Shown here piece by piece: positions 15,683 to 23,626 of a DNA stretch of 52,735 nucleotides. A program made the translations under genes and the position numbers. The stretch comes from Bacillota bacterium (lineage in GTDB: Bacteria > Bacillota > Clostridia > Acetivibrionales > DSM-1351), in the NCBI GenBank assembly GCA_023391425.1, contig JAEWAX010000063.1:1-52735 (forward strand), given 5' to 3'. The notes beneath the pieces were generated by a model. It was not told the DNA's origin and did no database searches. It saw only the letters and a program-made list of their open reading frames with translations. Positions within the stretch are counted from its first letter, which is position 1. Every line of letters begins with the position of its first letter.

Positions 15683-16951
15683 ATGATTGGAGTTATTGTG
15701 GCAACAAGTATACTTGAATGTTTAGTGTTTTTGTCTATAAGTTTTACTGTGTTTCAGTTGTTTGTAACACCAGATATTGCTTTACTGCTGTCATTTAGTT
15801 TGTGTCTAGTATCCGGTTTGGCTTGCTGGCTGTGTAATACAAAGCTTAAACCATTTTTGTATAAAATTATATCCTTTTTAGTATCAATTTTATTTGCATA
15901 TATTGTAGCTGGGCAAGTTAGTGTACTTATGGTTTTAACAGCAATAATATGCATTTTTATTTTTTTTAGAGTCAGAAAGGATATGAATTCAGATACAGAT
16001 GTAGCTATACAAATATTTTTAGCTGCTCTATTATTCAATATAGCTTTAGCACTAATAACCTTATATAGCAATAAGATTATTTCAGTAAATTACAGCAATA
16101 TTGCTATACTTATTTCAACAATATCAGCAGTTATTTTGCTTATATTAAGGCAGGCTAATGATTCTCGTAAGTTTGGTGAAAATAATATGAGAATTAGTAC
16201 AACACAACGTAAGAATAATAAGATATTTGCAGTTACTGCTGTGCTCATACTCCTTGGTGTAAGTGCCATAGGGCAGGTTTCAAATATATATCGCCTTGTT
16301 TTAAATGGTATTAAGTGGTTATTTAAAATGTATGGTAGCATTTTTGAAATTGTACCTCTACAAGGGGAACAAGTATTGGAATCACCTAGAAAATCAGAAG
16401 CTGTAAAAGCAGTAGACCCATCTACCTTTGAAAGAATATTAGAAATAATTAAAGACGTTTTGGCTATAGCCATAATTGTAGCATTGATTGGATTGTTTAT
16501 TTACTTTTTAGCTAAAGCGATAATTAATTTGGTTAGACGGATAATAAACTGTATCAGAAACGGGGAACGTAAGGTAGAAAGGTATTATGAAAATGGACAT
16601 ATAGATGAAAAGCAAAGCTTGTACAATAATAACCTTAGTGAGATGGCTAAAAAGCTTCGTCAAATAGTAGGAGATTTGTTTGATAAGGAGCCTCCGTATA
16701 ATAAATTGCCAAACAACATAGCAAAGATAAGAAGGCTTTTCAAACATTATAAAAGTAAAGCCCAGCAGTTAGGGGTACCAATGAGCAAGTCGTTAACCGC
16801 TGAAGAAATATGCCAAGGGGTATCTGAGAAAATACCTGAAACAAAGCAATTTAATGATTTACTGTCAAGGTGCTATGCCGCTGCACGTTATGGTGAAGTA
16901 GGACCAACCTCACAGGAGCTGCTTCAGCTTGAGAGTAAGCTGCTAAAATAA
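15683..16951 (+). CDS. Membrane protein with C-terminal DUF4129-like domain
   Basis: A 422-aa protein with about six helices in residues 1-160, another at about 188-210 and another at about 255-285, followed by a soluble C-terminus. The last ~105 residues (pattern PYNKLPNNIAKIRRLFKHY ... LTAEEICQGV ... YAAARYGE) resemble the DUF4129 domain that often ends transglutaminase-like membrane proteins next to MoxR and DUF58. There is no transglutaminase Cys-His-Asp core here, so it is a shortened version of the usual third gene. It starts immediately after the DUF58 stop. Function is unknown; membrane complex with MoxR/DUF58 is inferred. Confidence 0.75.
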   Translation: MIGVIVATSILECLVFLSISFTVFQLFVTPDIALLLSFSLCLVSGLACWLCNTKLKPFLYKIISFLVSILFAYIVAGQVSVLMVLTAIICIFIFFRVRKDMNSDTDVAIQIFLAALLFNIALALITLYSNKIISVNYSNIAILISTISAVILLILRQANDSRKFGENNMRISTTQRKNNKIFAVTAVLILLGVSAIGQVSNIYRLVLNGIKWLFKMYGSIFEIVPLQGEQVLESPRKSEAVKAVDPSTFERILEIIKDVLAIAIIVALIGLFIYFLAKAIINLVRRIINCIRNGERKVERYYENGHIDEKQSLYNNNLSEMAKKLRQIVGDLFDKEPPYNKLPNNIAKIRRLFKHYKSKAQQLGVPMSKSLTAEEICQGVSEKIPETKQFNDLLSRCYAAARYGEVGPTSQELLQLESKLLK

Positions 16952-17028
16952 GCCGATAATTTTATATAAGTAAAGCTATTGCTAATAAAAGATTCATAAA
17001 TAAATATTCAAAAGTTTTGTATTTGCAA

Positions 17029-17078
17029 TTGACAGTAAAGGAAGAATGGTTTATAGTGGTTTTATATAGAACCACTAT
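17029..17078 (+). promoter_or_regulatory. Promoter with overlapping palindrome upstream of the TrmB-lysA-ddh cassette
   Basis: TTGACA (17029-17034), a 17-bp spacer and TATAGT (17052-17057) make a strong promoter. An inverted repeat with perfect 9-bp arms (ATAGTGGTT at 17053-17061 and AACCACTAT at 17070-17078) overlaps the -10 and the start of transcription. It can be an operator for the TrmB-like regulator encoded next, or an RNA hairpin at the 5' end of the message. Confidence 0.7.
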
Positions 17079-17140
17079 TTAAATTTATGTCAAAAGACTA
17101 ATTATTTTTATAAATAATGAATGAAAAGGAGGCTTCATAA

Positions 17141-17839
17141 ATGGATGTCATAGATGCTTTAATGCAAGCAGGTTTTACAAAGCATGAATCAATACTCTAC
17201 GTTACATTGTGTAGGGAAGGTGAATTAACTGGATATGAAGCTTCAAAAATAACTGGAATTCCTAGGTCAAATGCATATCTTGGTTTAGCTGGACTCTCAG
17301 ATAAGGGTGGGGCTTATAAAATAAATGGAGAAGCTTCGAAATATGCGGCTGTAGATACAGTTGAACTAGTTGAAAATTTAAAGAGGAAGTTTACTCAGGT
17401 TATAAAGGTTATTAAAGAAGAAATACCTCAAGTGGATAAATCTAAAGATAATTTTGTTACAATTAATGGTAACATACAAATTGTGAATAAAATGAAAAAC
17501 TTAATAAATCAAGCTCAGCAAAGAATATATATTTCAATTTCCAGAGAACAGCTTGAACTTGTGATTGATGAACTTAAATGTGCAAGAGACAGAGGACTGA
17601 AGATTGTAATAATCACATCAGATGATGTTCAATTTGAAGGCATGATTTGCTATATGGCGCAAAAAGAGTACGGAAGTGTTAGGCTCATTACTGACTCATC
17701 AAATATGTTGACTGGGCAGCTAAATGATTCCAATCCAACTAGCCTATTTTCAATGAATCCTAGTTTGGTTGATTTGATAAAAGATTCACTGACTAATGAA
17801 ATAAAGCTATTGAATATTGAAAAAACAAGTAAAAAGTAA
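17141..17839 (+). CDS. TrmB-like winged-helix transcriptional regulator
   Basis: A 232-aa regulator. The N-terminal winged helix (about 1-75) has the TrmB pattern AGFTKHESILYVTL followed by TGYEASKITGIPRSNAYLGL. The C-terminal part (about 105-225) resembles the TrmB/PLD-like sensor region, with IYISISREQLELVIDEL and GLKIVIITSD. TrmB proteins usually sense sugars or other small metabolites. The gene leads a cluster with lysA and ddh, so a ligand linked to lysine/diaminopimelate is possible but unproven. Strong AAGGAGG ribosome site; the promoter carries a palindrome likely to be its operator. Confidence 0.85.
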   Translation: MDVIDALMQAGFTKHESILYVTLCREGELTGYEASKITGIPRSNAYLGLAGLSDKGGAYKINGEASKYAAVDTVELVENLKRKFTQVIKVIKEEIPQVDKSKDNFVTINGNIQIVNKMKNLINQAQQRIYISISREQLELVIDELKCARDRGLKIVIITSDDVQFEGMICYMAQKEYGSVRLITDSSNMLTGQLNDSNPTSLFSMNPSLVDLIKDSLTNEIKLLNIEKTSKK

Positions 17840-17895
17840 TACTAGATTGATTTGAAATTTATAAAATATAAAATTAAAATTGTGGAGGTACTAAC

Positions 17896-19146
17896 ATGAC
17901 CGAATACTATTCAGAAAAAACAAATTTTTACGGAAATTCTAGCCCTGAGAAGCTTATAAAGGAATTTGGAAGCCCTTTATACGTCTATAATGAAAAAATA
18001 TTAAGACAGTGCTGTAGGGATATGAAAAACTTGGTTGATTATCCTTATTTCATACCTAATTATTCAATCAAGGCAAATTCGAATCTTCAAGTTATTAAAA
18101 TTGTCAAGGAAGAAGGTTTAAGGGCTGACGCAATGTCTGCTGGGGAGATTCAACTCCTATTGCATGCTGGCTTTAAACCAGAAGAACTCTTTTTTGTACC
18201 AAACAATGTTTCCGAGTGTGAACTAAGATATGCTGTTGATAATGGAGTTTTAGTCAGTGTAGATTCGCTTTCTCAGTTGGAGCTTTTAGGCAAAATCAAT
18301 CCAGGCGGAAAAGCTGCTATTAGATTTAATCCTGGTGTTGGAGCTGGACATCATGAAAAGGTTGTAACTGCTGGAAAGAAAACAAAGTTTGGTGTAAATA
18401 TTGATTGTGTAGAGCAAGTAAAAGAAATTGCAAAAAAATATAACTTAAAAATTTGTGGAGTTAATCAACATATTGGCTCACTGTTTATGGAAGGCGATTC
18501 ATATATTGAAGGGGTAAAGTCACTATTGTCAGTAGCAGAACAGTTTGAGGATATTGATTTTGTAGATATGGGCGGTGGTTTCGGAATACCTTATAAAAAG
18601 CAAGAGGGACAGGCACCACTAGATTTAGTAAGCTTTAAGGAGAAGCTTACACAAGTACTTACACAATGGACAGACAAATATGGTAAGAAGATATTATTCA
18701 AATCTGAGCCAGGTCGTTACATTGTAGCTGAATGTGGAATATTACTTGGAACTGTTTATGCTACAAAAAGTAACTATGGTAACAAATATGTAGGTACAGA
18801 TATCGGTTTCAATGTTTTGGCAAGACCAGTTATGTACGATTCCTACCACGAGATAGAGGCTTATAGAGATGGAAAACCATTAAATACTGAGTCTACAGAG
18901 GAAGTAACAGTAGTTGGAAACATATGTGAGAGTGGAGATATTATTGCCAAGCATAGAAAATTACCAGTAATAAAAGAGGGAGATATTTTAGGTATTATGG
19001 ATGCAGGCGCATATGGGTTTGCTATGAGTTCAAACTACAATATGAGATTAAGACCTGCAGAGGTAATGATAAAGGAAAATGGAGAGGCTGTACTAATTAG
19101 ACGTAGAGATACCTTTGAAGATTTAATCGCAAACTTTAAAGTATAA
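17896..19146 (+). CDS. lysA: Diaminopimelate decarboxylase
   Basis: A 416-aa fold-III PLP enzyme that converts meso-diaminopimelate to lysine. K59 (NYSIKANSN) is the PLP lysine, followed by ADAMSAGE (about 75-82). HIGS (about 192-195), MGGGFGIPY (about 226-234) and EPGRY (about 270-274) are the PLP phosphate and substrate blocks. NICESGD carries the Cys and Asp of the partner-subunit active site. Length is normal for LysA. It starts 56 bp after the TrmB-like gene with GGAGG in place, so it shares that promoter. Arginine or carboxynorspermidine decarboxylases are less likely given the motifs and the ddh gene next door. Confidence 0.92.
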   Translation: MTEYYSEKTNFYGNSSPEKLIKEFGSPLYVYNEKILRQCCRDMKNLVDYPYFIPNYSIKANSNLQVIKIVKEEGLRADAMSAGEIQLLLHAGFKPEELFFVPNNVSECELRYAVDNGVLVSVDSLSQLELLGKINPGGKAAIRFNPGVGAGHHEKVVTAGKKTKFGVNIDCVEQVKEIAKKYNLKICGVNQHIGSLFMEGDSYIEGVKSLLSVAEQFEDIDFVDMGGGFGIPYKKQEGQAPLDLVSFKEKLTQVLTQWTDKYGKKILFKSEPGRYIVAECGILLGTVYATKSNYGNKYVGTDIGFNVLARPVMYDSYHEIEAYRDGKPLNTESTEEVTVVGNICESGDIIAKHRKLPVIKEGDILGIMDAGAYGFAMSSNYNMRLRPAEVMIKENGEAVLIRRRDTFEDLIANFKV

Positions 19147-19186
19147 AAAATAATATAAATAAATTCGTAGTAACATGTTGGTTATA

Positions 19187-19275
19187 CTGAGACATATTAG
19201 CTATTATAAATTCGTCACATGTCTTAGCCATATATGGGGTAAAAAAACTCCACCTGAAGCAAGGACTCTGCTTAT
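19187..19275 (+). other. Stem-loops between lysA and ddh
   Basis: Three possible hairpins: CTGAGACAT / ATGTCTTAG, TGGGGT / ACTCCA around six A, and AAGCA / TGCTT. None is followed by a T-run. They may stabilise or process the message; I match them to no known riboswitch. Confidence 0.35.
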
Positions 19276-19295
19276 GAATTGAAAGGGGAAAACTT

Positions 19296-20285
19296 ATGAA
19301 CAAGATAAGAATAGGTATTGTTGGTTATGGAAATATTGGTAGGGGAGTAGAGACGGCAATTCAACAAAATCCCGATACTGAGTTGGTTGCTGTATTTACA
19401 AGAAGGTCACCTGAGAGTGTAGTTATAAGAACTCCAAAGGCTAAGGTAGTAGAAATAAAGGATGCAAAAAATTACGTAAATGATATAGATGTTATGATTT
19501 TATGTGGAGGTTCAGCAACTGATTTGCCAGAACAGGGACCACAATTCGCATCAATGTTCAATACTGTAGATAGCTTTGATACTCATGCAAAAATACCAGA
19601 ATATTTTGAGAAGGTTAACAAGGTAGCTACTGACGCAAACAAAACTAGTATAATTTCTGTAGGTTGGGATCCGGGTTTGTTTTCAATGATTAGAATGCTA
19701 ACAGGTGCAATACTGCCAGTAGGCAATGACTATACTTTTTGGGGCAAAGGCGTAAGCCAAGGACACTCAGACGCTATTAGAAGAGTAGCTGGAGTTAAAA
19801 ATGGTATTCAATACACCATCCCTATAGAGGATTCAATTCAAAGAGTTAGAAATGGAGAAAATCCAGAGCTAACTACAAGACAAAAGCATCTGAGAGAGTG
19901 CTTTGTTGTAGCAGAAGAAGGTTCAGATAAGACACAGATAGAAACTACTATCAAAAACATGCCTAATTATTTTTCAGATTATGAAACAATAGTTCATTTT
20001 ATTAGTGAGGAGGAACTGAAGAGCAAGCATTCTAAGATGCCTCATGGTGGTTTTGTGTTTAGAAGTGGTAAAACAGGTGTTGAAAATGAGAATAATCATG
20101 TTATAGAATTTTCACTAAAGCTTGACAGTAATCCAGAATTGACAGGAAATGTTCTAGTTGCATATGCAAGAGCTACTTTTAGACTAAATAATGAAGCAAG
20201 TGTTGGAGCAAAAACAGTATTTGATGTTCCGCTTTCTTACTTATCAGCCAAGAGTCATACAGAAATTATTAAAGAACTTCTATAA
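19296..20285 (+). CDS. ddh: meso-Diaminopimelate D-dehydrogenase
   Basis: A 329-aa NADPH enzyme that makes meso-diaminopimelate directly from tetrahydrodipicolinate, ammonia and NADPH, by-passing the acylated steps. The Rossmann motif IVGYGNIGRG is at 8-17 and the family blocks GSATDLPEQGPQFASMFNTVDSFDTH (described from about 73 to 98) and SVGWDPGLFSM (about 122-132) are characteristic of Ddh. WGKGVSQGHSDAIRR (about 149-163) lines the substrate site. Length is as expected. It follows lysA with a 149-bp hairpin-containing gap, and both give lysine plus cell-wall diaminopimelate. AAAGGGG precedes the ATG. Confidence 0.95.
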   Translation: MNKIRIGIVGYGNIGRGVETAIQQNPDTELVAVFTRRSPESVVIRTPKAKVVEIKDAKNYVNDIDVMILCGGSATDLPEQGPQFASMFNTVDSFDTHAKIPEYFEKVNKVATDANKTSIISVGWDPGLFSMIRMLTGAILPVGNDYTFWGKGVSQGHSDAIRRVAGVKNGIQYTIPIEDSIQRVRNGENPELTTRQKHLRECFVVAEEGSDKTQIETTIKNMPNYFSDYETIVHFISEEELKSKHSKMPHGGFVFRSGKTGVENENNHVIEFSLKLDSNPELTGNVLVAYARATFRLNNEASVGAKTVFDVPLSYLSAKSHTEIIKELL

Positions 20286-20385
20286 GTATAAGAAATATGT
20301 ATTAAATATGGAACCAAACTCATTTTATTATCATAGTATATTATGGTATCCTATAGGTTTAACTGTAAAATATTAGGAGGATAAA

Positions 20386-20631
20386 ATGAGAAGTTCTGTA
20401 TTGGATAATTTAACCTGGCAAGGTAATAGTAAAAAGATGTATGAACTAGTTATGGGTGCTGTACCTTCACTTTTTAAATCAGTGGTTAGACATGAAATTG
20501 AAGATTGGATTGTTAAGAACAAAGTACAAGTAGTTACTGAGGAATTATGTTTAAAAATGTTTAAAGAGAAGGCTCCTAAGGGTATGATAGATAATTTAAG
20601 CCATAAATTGGAGAGCTTAAAAACGAAATAA
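20386..20631 (+). CDS. Small PCP_red-domain-like protein
   Basis: An 81-aa soluble protein with pattern MGAVPSLFKSVVRHEIEDW then VVTEELCLKMFKEKAP. It resembles the PCP_red domain found at the C-terminus of light-independent protochlorophyllide reductase subunit B, where it occurs as a stand-alone small protein in many anaerobes. No chlorophyll or nitrogenase-like genes are nearby, so its role is unknown. It has AGGAGG and lies 100 bp after ddh, before a terminator, so it is probably the last gene of the TrmB-lysA-ddh unit. Confidence 0.6.
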   Translation: MRSSVLDNLTWQGNSKKMYELVMGAVPSLFKSVVRHEIEDWIVKNKVQVVTEELCLKMFKEKAPKGMIDNLSHKLESLKTK

Positions 20632-20706
20632 TCGGATGTTAAATTAAATTCATATGAGCTGTACTAAAACATGCTTTTGTGATAGCTCTAATTTGCACCA
20701 ACAAAT

Positions 20707-20730
20707 AAGCCTACCGATTTCGGTAGGCTT
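20707..20730. terminator. Bidirectional terminator between the ddh and serA units
   Basis: Perfect 10-bp stem (AAGCCTACCG, loop ATTT, CGGTAGGCTT) followed by GAATTTTAT on the plus strand. It sits between the convergent small PCP_red-like gene and serA. Confidence 0.75.
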
Positions 20731-20808
20731 GAATTTTATAAGTTAAAAATGAAATACTTTTTTATGCAGACCCCAAAGAATCTGATAGGTTCATTAATTA
20801 TTTAGTTA

Positions 20809-21984
20809 TTAAGCTCTTGGAGAGATAACTCTTACTGTTTTTACTCCACTGATTGAGCGTATCTTATCAAGGATATCCTCTGTCAATTCGCCTTCAATGT
20901 CAATTACATTATATCCGACACTTTCTTTATGACGAGTTAACATATCTGAAATATTAATTTTATTTGCTGCAAGAATAGAAGTCATCTGGCCTATCATGCT
21001 AGGAATATTGCAATGTACTGTTATAATTCTTGTTTTATCAGTTGGTTGCATATCACAATCTGGGAAGTTTACAGAGTTTTTAATCATACCAGTTTCCAAA
21101 TAGTCTTTCATTTGATTAACGGCCATAACTGCACAATTTTCCTCTGACTCCGGCGTAGAAGCCCCTAAGTGGGGGATAGCAATAATCTCATCAATGCCAA
21201 GAAGTTCATCTTCAGGGAAATCTGTTACATAGCAGGAAACAGTTCCATCCTTTATAGCTTCTAGTAAGTCTGCATTTGAAACAAGGCCACCTCTTGCAAG
21301 ATTGATGATTTTTATACCTTTTTTCATAATTTCAAACTTTTCTTTATTGAGAGTGTTCTTTGTATCTTTAGTAAGAGGTACATGAATTGTTATATAATCA
21401 CATGTGGACAAAAGGTAATCTAAGTTTGTGGCTCTGATTACTGAACTTGATAATCCCCATGCATTCTTTAAAGATATATATGGGTCGTATCCCATGACTT
21501 CCATACCTAGTGAAAGAGCATCATTTGCTACCATGACTCCGATTGCACCCAGTCCAATAACACCAATTCTTTTACCTTTCAGCTCAGGTCCTTCAAACTG
21601 TGATTTACCTTTTTCAACTAACTTAGGAACTTCTTCTCCTTTACCCTTTAATGTCTGAGCCCATTCAATACCTTTAGCAATTTTTCTTGAGGCAAGCAAT
21701 AGAGAAGCTATTACAAGTTCTTTAACTCCGTTTGAGTTAGCTCCTGGAGTATTGAAAACAACGATTCCTTGTTCAGTACATTTCTCGATAGGTATATTGT
21801 TTACTCCGGCTCCAGCTCTTGCTATAGCTTTAAGATTATTTTGAAAATCCATATCTAGCATATTAGCACTTCTAACAAGAACGGCATCAGGGTTTGTTGC
21901 TTCAGTAGATATTTCATACTGGTCTGTAGGAAGAAGATCAAGCCCGCAATTTGATATTTTATTTAACATCTGTACTTTATACAT
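20809..21984 (-). CDS. serA: D-3-phosphoglycerate dehydrogenase
   Basis: A 391-aa NAD-dependent enzyme that makes the first step of serine synthesis, 3-phosphoglycerate to 3-phosphohydroxypyruvate. RAGAGVNN (about 56-63) and the Rossmann GLGAIG (144-149) with a downstream IINLARGGLV (about 226-235) and IPHLGASTPES (about 271-281, catalytic His) are diagnostic. A C-terminal ACT domain (about 315-391) suggests serine control. I chose ATG 21984, 13 nt after GGAAGG; a closer ATG at 21996 is only 1 nt from the Shine-Dalgarno and a TTG at 22023 overlaps serC. It follows serC in the same operon, behind the glycine riboswitch. Confidence 0.92.
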   Translation of the reverse strand: MYKVQMLNKISNCGLDLLPTDQYEISTEATNPDAVLVRSANMLDMDFQNNLKAIARAGAGVNNIPIEKCTEQGIVVFNTPGANSNGVKELVIASLLLASRKIAKGIEWAQTLKGKGEEVPKLVEKGKSQFEGPELKGKRIGVIGLGAIGVMVANDALSLGMEVMGYDPYISLKNAWGLSSSVIRATNLDYLLSTCDYITIHVPLTKDTKNTLNKEKFEIMKKGIKIINLARGGLVSNADLLEAIKDGTVSCYVTDFPEDELLGIDEIIAIPHLGASTPESEENCAVMAVNQMKDYLETGMIKNSVNFPDCDMQPTDKTRIITVHCNIPSMIGQMTSILAANKINISDMLTRHKESVGYNVIDIEGELTEDILDKIRSISGVKTVRVISPRA

Positions 21985-22009
21985 ATTAATATTCATTCCT
22001 TCCAATTTG

Positions 22010-23086
22010 TTATTTGTTTTCAACTTCGAATTTCTTCATGAAGTCAACTAGCTTTTTTACACCTTCAACAGGCATAGCATTGTAGATACTAGCTCTCATT
22101 CCACCAATCAAACGATGTCCGCGAAGTGTGCATAATCCTGCTTGTTCAGATTCTTTTATGAACTTCTCGTTCAACTCATCTGTTGGAGCTGCAAACGGAA
22201 TATTCATGATGGATCTGTCTTTTTTGTTTACTTTATTTACAAACATTTTTGACTCTTCAAGGAAATCATATAGGAGTGCTGCCTTTTCGTAGTTAACTTT
22301 CTCAATAGCTTTAACTCCACCCATTGCATCAATCCACTCAAATACAAGACCTGCTATGTAAATGCTGTAGCATGGTGGTGTATTATACAGTGATTTTTCC
22401 TTAGCATGAGTTGAATATCTCATCATTGTAGGAGTAATATCTAGATGTTTTCCTATTAGATCGTTTTTAACAATTACAAGTGTAAGACCTGCAGGACCGA
22501 GATTTTTCTGCGCTCCAGCATAAATAAGTCCAAATTTATTTACATCTATAACTGTAGACATTATTTCACTTGACATATCGGCAACAAGAGGTACATTGCC
22601 TGTCTCAGGATAATCTACATAGCGTGTGCCTTCCAAGGTATTATTGCTAGTTATATGAACATAATCAATATCCTCTGATATCTTGTAATCGTCTGGTATA
22701 TATGTAAAGTTTTTATCCTCAGAAGTGGCAATTACATTTGCAGTACCATATAATTTTGCTTCTGAAATAGCTTTTTTAGACCAATTACCAGTATTTATAA
22801 AATCAGCTTTTTTATACTTGCTAAAAAGATTCAAAGGAATCATTGAAAACTGAGTTGAAGCTCCTCCTTGTAAAAATAGTATTGAATATGAATCATCAAT
22901 ATTCATTAGCTTGCGTAATAGGCTTTCTGCATTTTCAATTATTGAGTTGTATGTTTTTGATCTGTGACTCATTTCCATTACAGACATCCCTGATCCTTTG
23001 TAATCCAACATTTCTTGGGAAGCCTTTGCTAAAACTGATTCCGGTAACATAGAAGGACCGGCTGAAAAATTGTAAACTCTGCTCAT
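22010..23086 (-). CDS. serC: Phosphoserine aminotransferase
   Basis: A 358-aa class-V PLP aminotransferase, second enzyme of serine synthesis (phosphohydroxypyruvate plus glutamate to phosphoserine). The family blocks NFSAGPSMLP (6-15), EMSHRSK (38-44), LQGGAS (72-77) and AGAQKNLGPAG (190-200) with PLP lysine K194 are present, and RGHRLIGGMRASIYNAM near the C-terminus binds the substrate carboxylate. Length is typical. AAGGAGAG lies before the ATG. It is the first gene after the glycine riboswitch and its terminator, followed 25 nt later by serA. No serB is seen in the window. Confidence 0.95.
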   Translation of the reverse strand: MSRVYNFSAGPSMLPESVLAKASQEMLDYKGSGMSVMEMSHRSKTYNSIIENAESLLRKLMNIDDSYSILFLQGGASTQFSMIPLNLFSKYKKADFINTGNWSKKAISEAKLYGTANVIATSEDKNFTYIPDDYKISEDIDYVHITSNNTLEGTRYVDYPETGNVPLVADMSSEIMSTVIDVNKFGLIYAGAQKNLGPAGLTLVIVKNDLIGKHLDITPTMMRYSTHAKEKSLYNTPPCYSIYIAGLVFEWIDAMGGVKAIEKVNYEKAALLYDFLEESKMFVNKVNKKDRSIMNIPFAAPTDELNEKFIKESEQAGLCTLRGHRLIGGMRASIYNAMPVEGVKKLVDFMKKFEVENK

Positions 23087-23111
23087 AAAAACTCTCCTTT
23101 ATTAATTTATT

Positions 23112-23152
23112 TTAAAAAAAATAAGAGATCAAATCTATATGACTTGACCTCT
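23112..23152 (-). terminator. Intrinsic terminator: expression platform of the glycine riboswitch
   Basis: On the minus strand a 12-bp stem (AGAGGTCAAGTC paired with GATTTGATCTCT, some wobble, loop ATATA) is followed by eight T, only 40 nt before the serC ribosome site. Its position right after the aptamers makes it the likely switching terminator. Confidence 0.8.
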
Positions 23153-23194
23153 GTATATGCACAAATAAACTATATTTAGAAATAAGTTATAATG

Positions 23195-23362
23195 CATACT
23201 CTGTCCTTTTGCCTGAGAGATTAACGGTGTACCCGTATTGCCCCTTCGGCGCCAACTTAATGGACTCTCCAGAGATCCGTCCTGACGAAGTCTTTTATAC
23301 CTGAGAGTGCTACTCCTTCGGTGTCCTTTCATATTGTAAAAGGAACTCTCCTACGTCAATCA
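23195..23362 (-). promoter_or_regulatory. Tandem glycine riboswitch
   Basis: Read 5'->3' on the minus strand the leader has two glycine (gcvT) aptamers. Aptamer 1 shows GGAGAG, ACCGAAGGAG and CTCTCAGG. Aptamer 2 shows GGAGAG, GCCGAAGGGGCAA, CTCTCAGGCAAAAGGACAGA. These are the hallmark motifs of the class, in order and spacing. It precedes a terminator and serC-serA. Whether glycine turns transcription on or off is not decidable by eye. Confidence 0.93.
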
Positions 23363-23396
23363 TCCGACATTATTAAGTTAATTAAATATTATATTA

Positions 23397-23425
23397 ATTA
23401 TAGTTAATTTTGTAAATAGTGTCAA
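23397..23425 (-). promoter_or_regulatory. Consensus promoter of the serC-serA leader
   Basis: On the minus strand TTGACA (23420-23425), exactly 17 bp, then TATAAT (23397-23402). Transcription would start about 23390, shortly before the riboswitch. The remaining gap up to 23626 is A/T rich and shows only the ribosome site of the next plus-strand gene. Confidence 0.85.
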
Positions 23426-23626
23426 GAAAAATATAATTTAATCACGGTAAATATAAATTGCAAATTAAAGTGACGGTAAATTTATGAAGTAAAATAATGA
23501 AACTAACAAAGAAAGACTTTAATCTTTTTCTTTTTGAATAGATTTTTATGGTAATTCCACTAAAATTATAATATACTTAATGTGGTAGTGCAAAATTTGT
23601 AGAAAAATAGACCACTGGAGGATTTT

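Noticed and set aside
22843..23052. Plus-strand open frames within serC and similar shadows elsewhere
   Set aside because: They are opposite-strand shadows of well-supported genes, without ribosome sites or protein-like composition.
23135..23332. A 65-codon minus-strand open frame
   Set aside because: It lies wholly within the glycine riboswitch and its platform, with no ribosome site.
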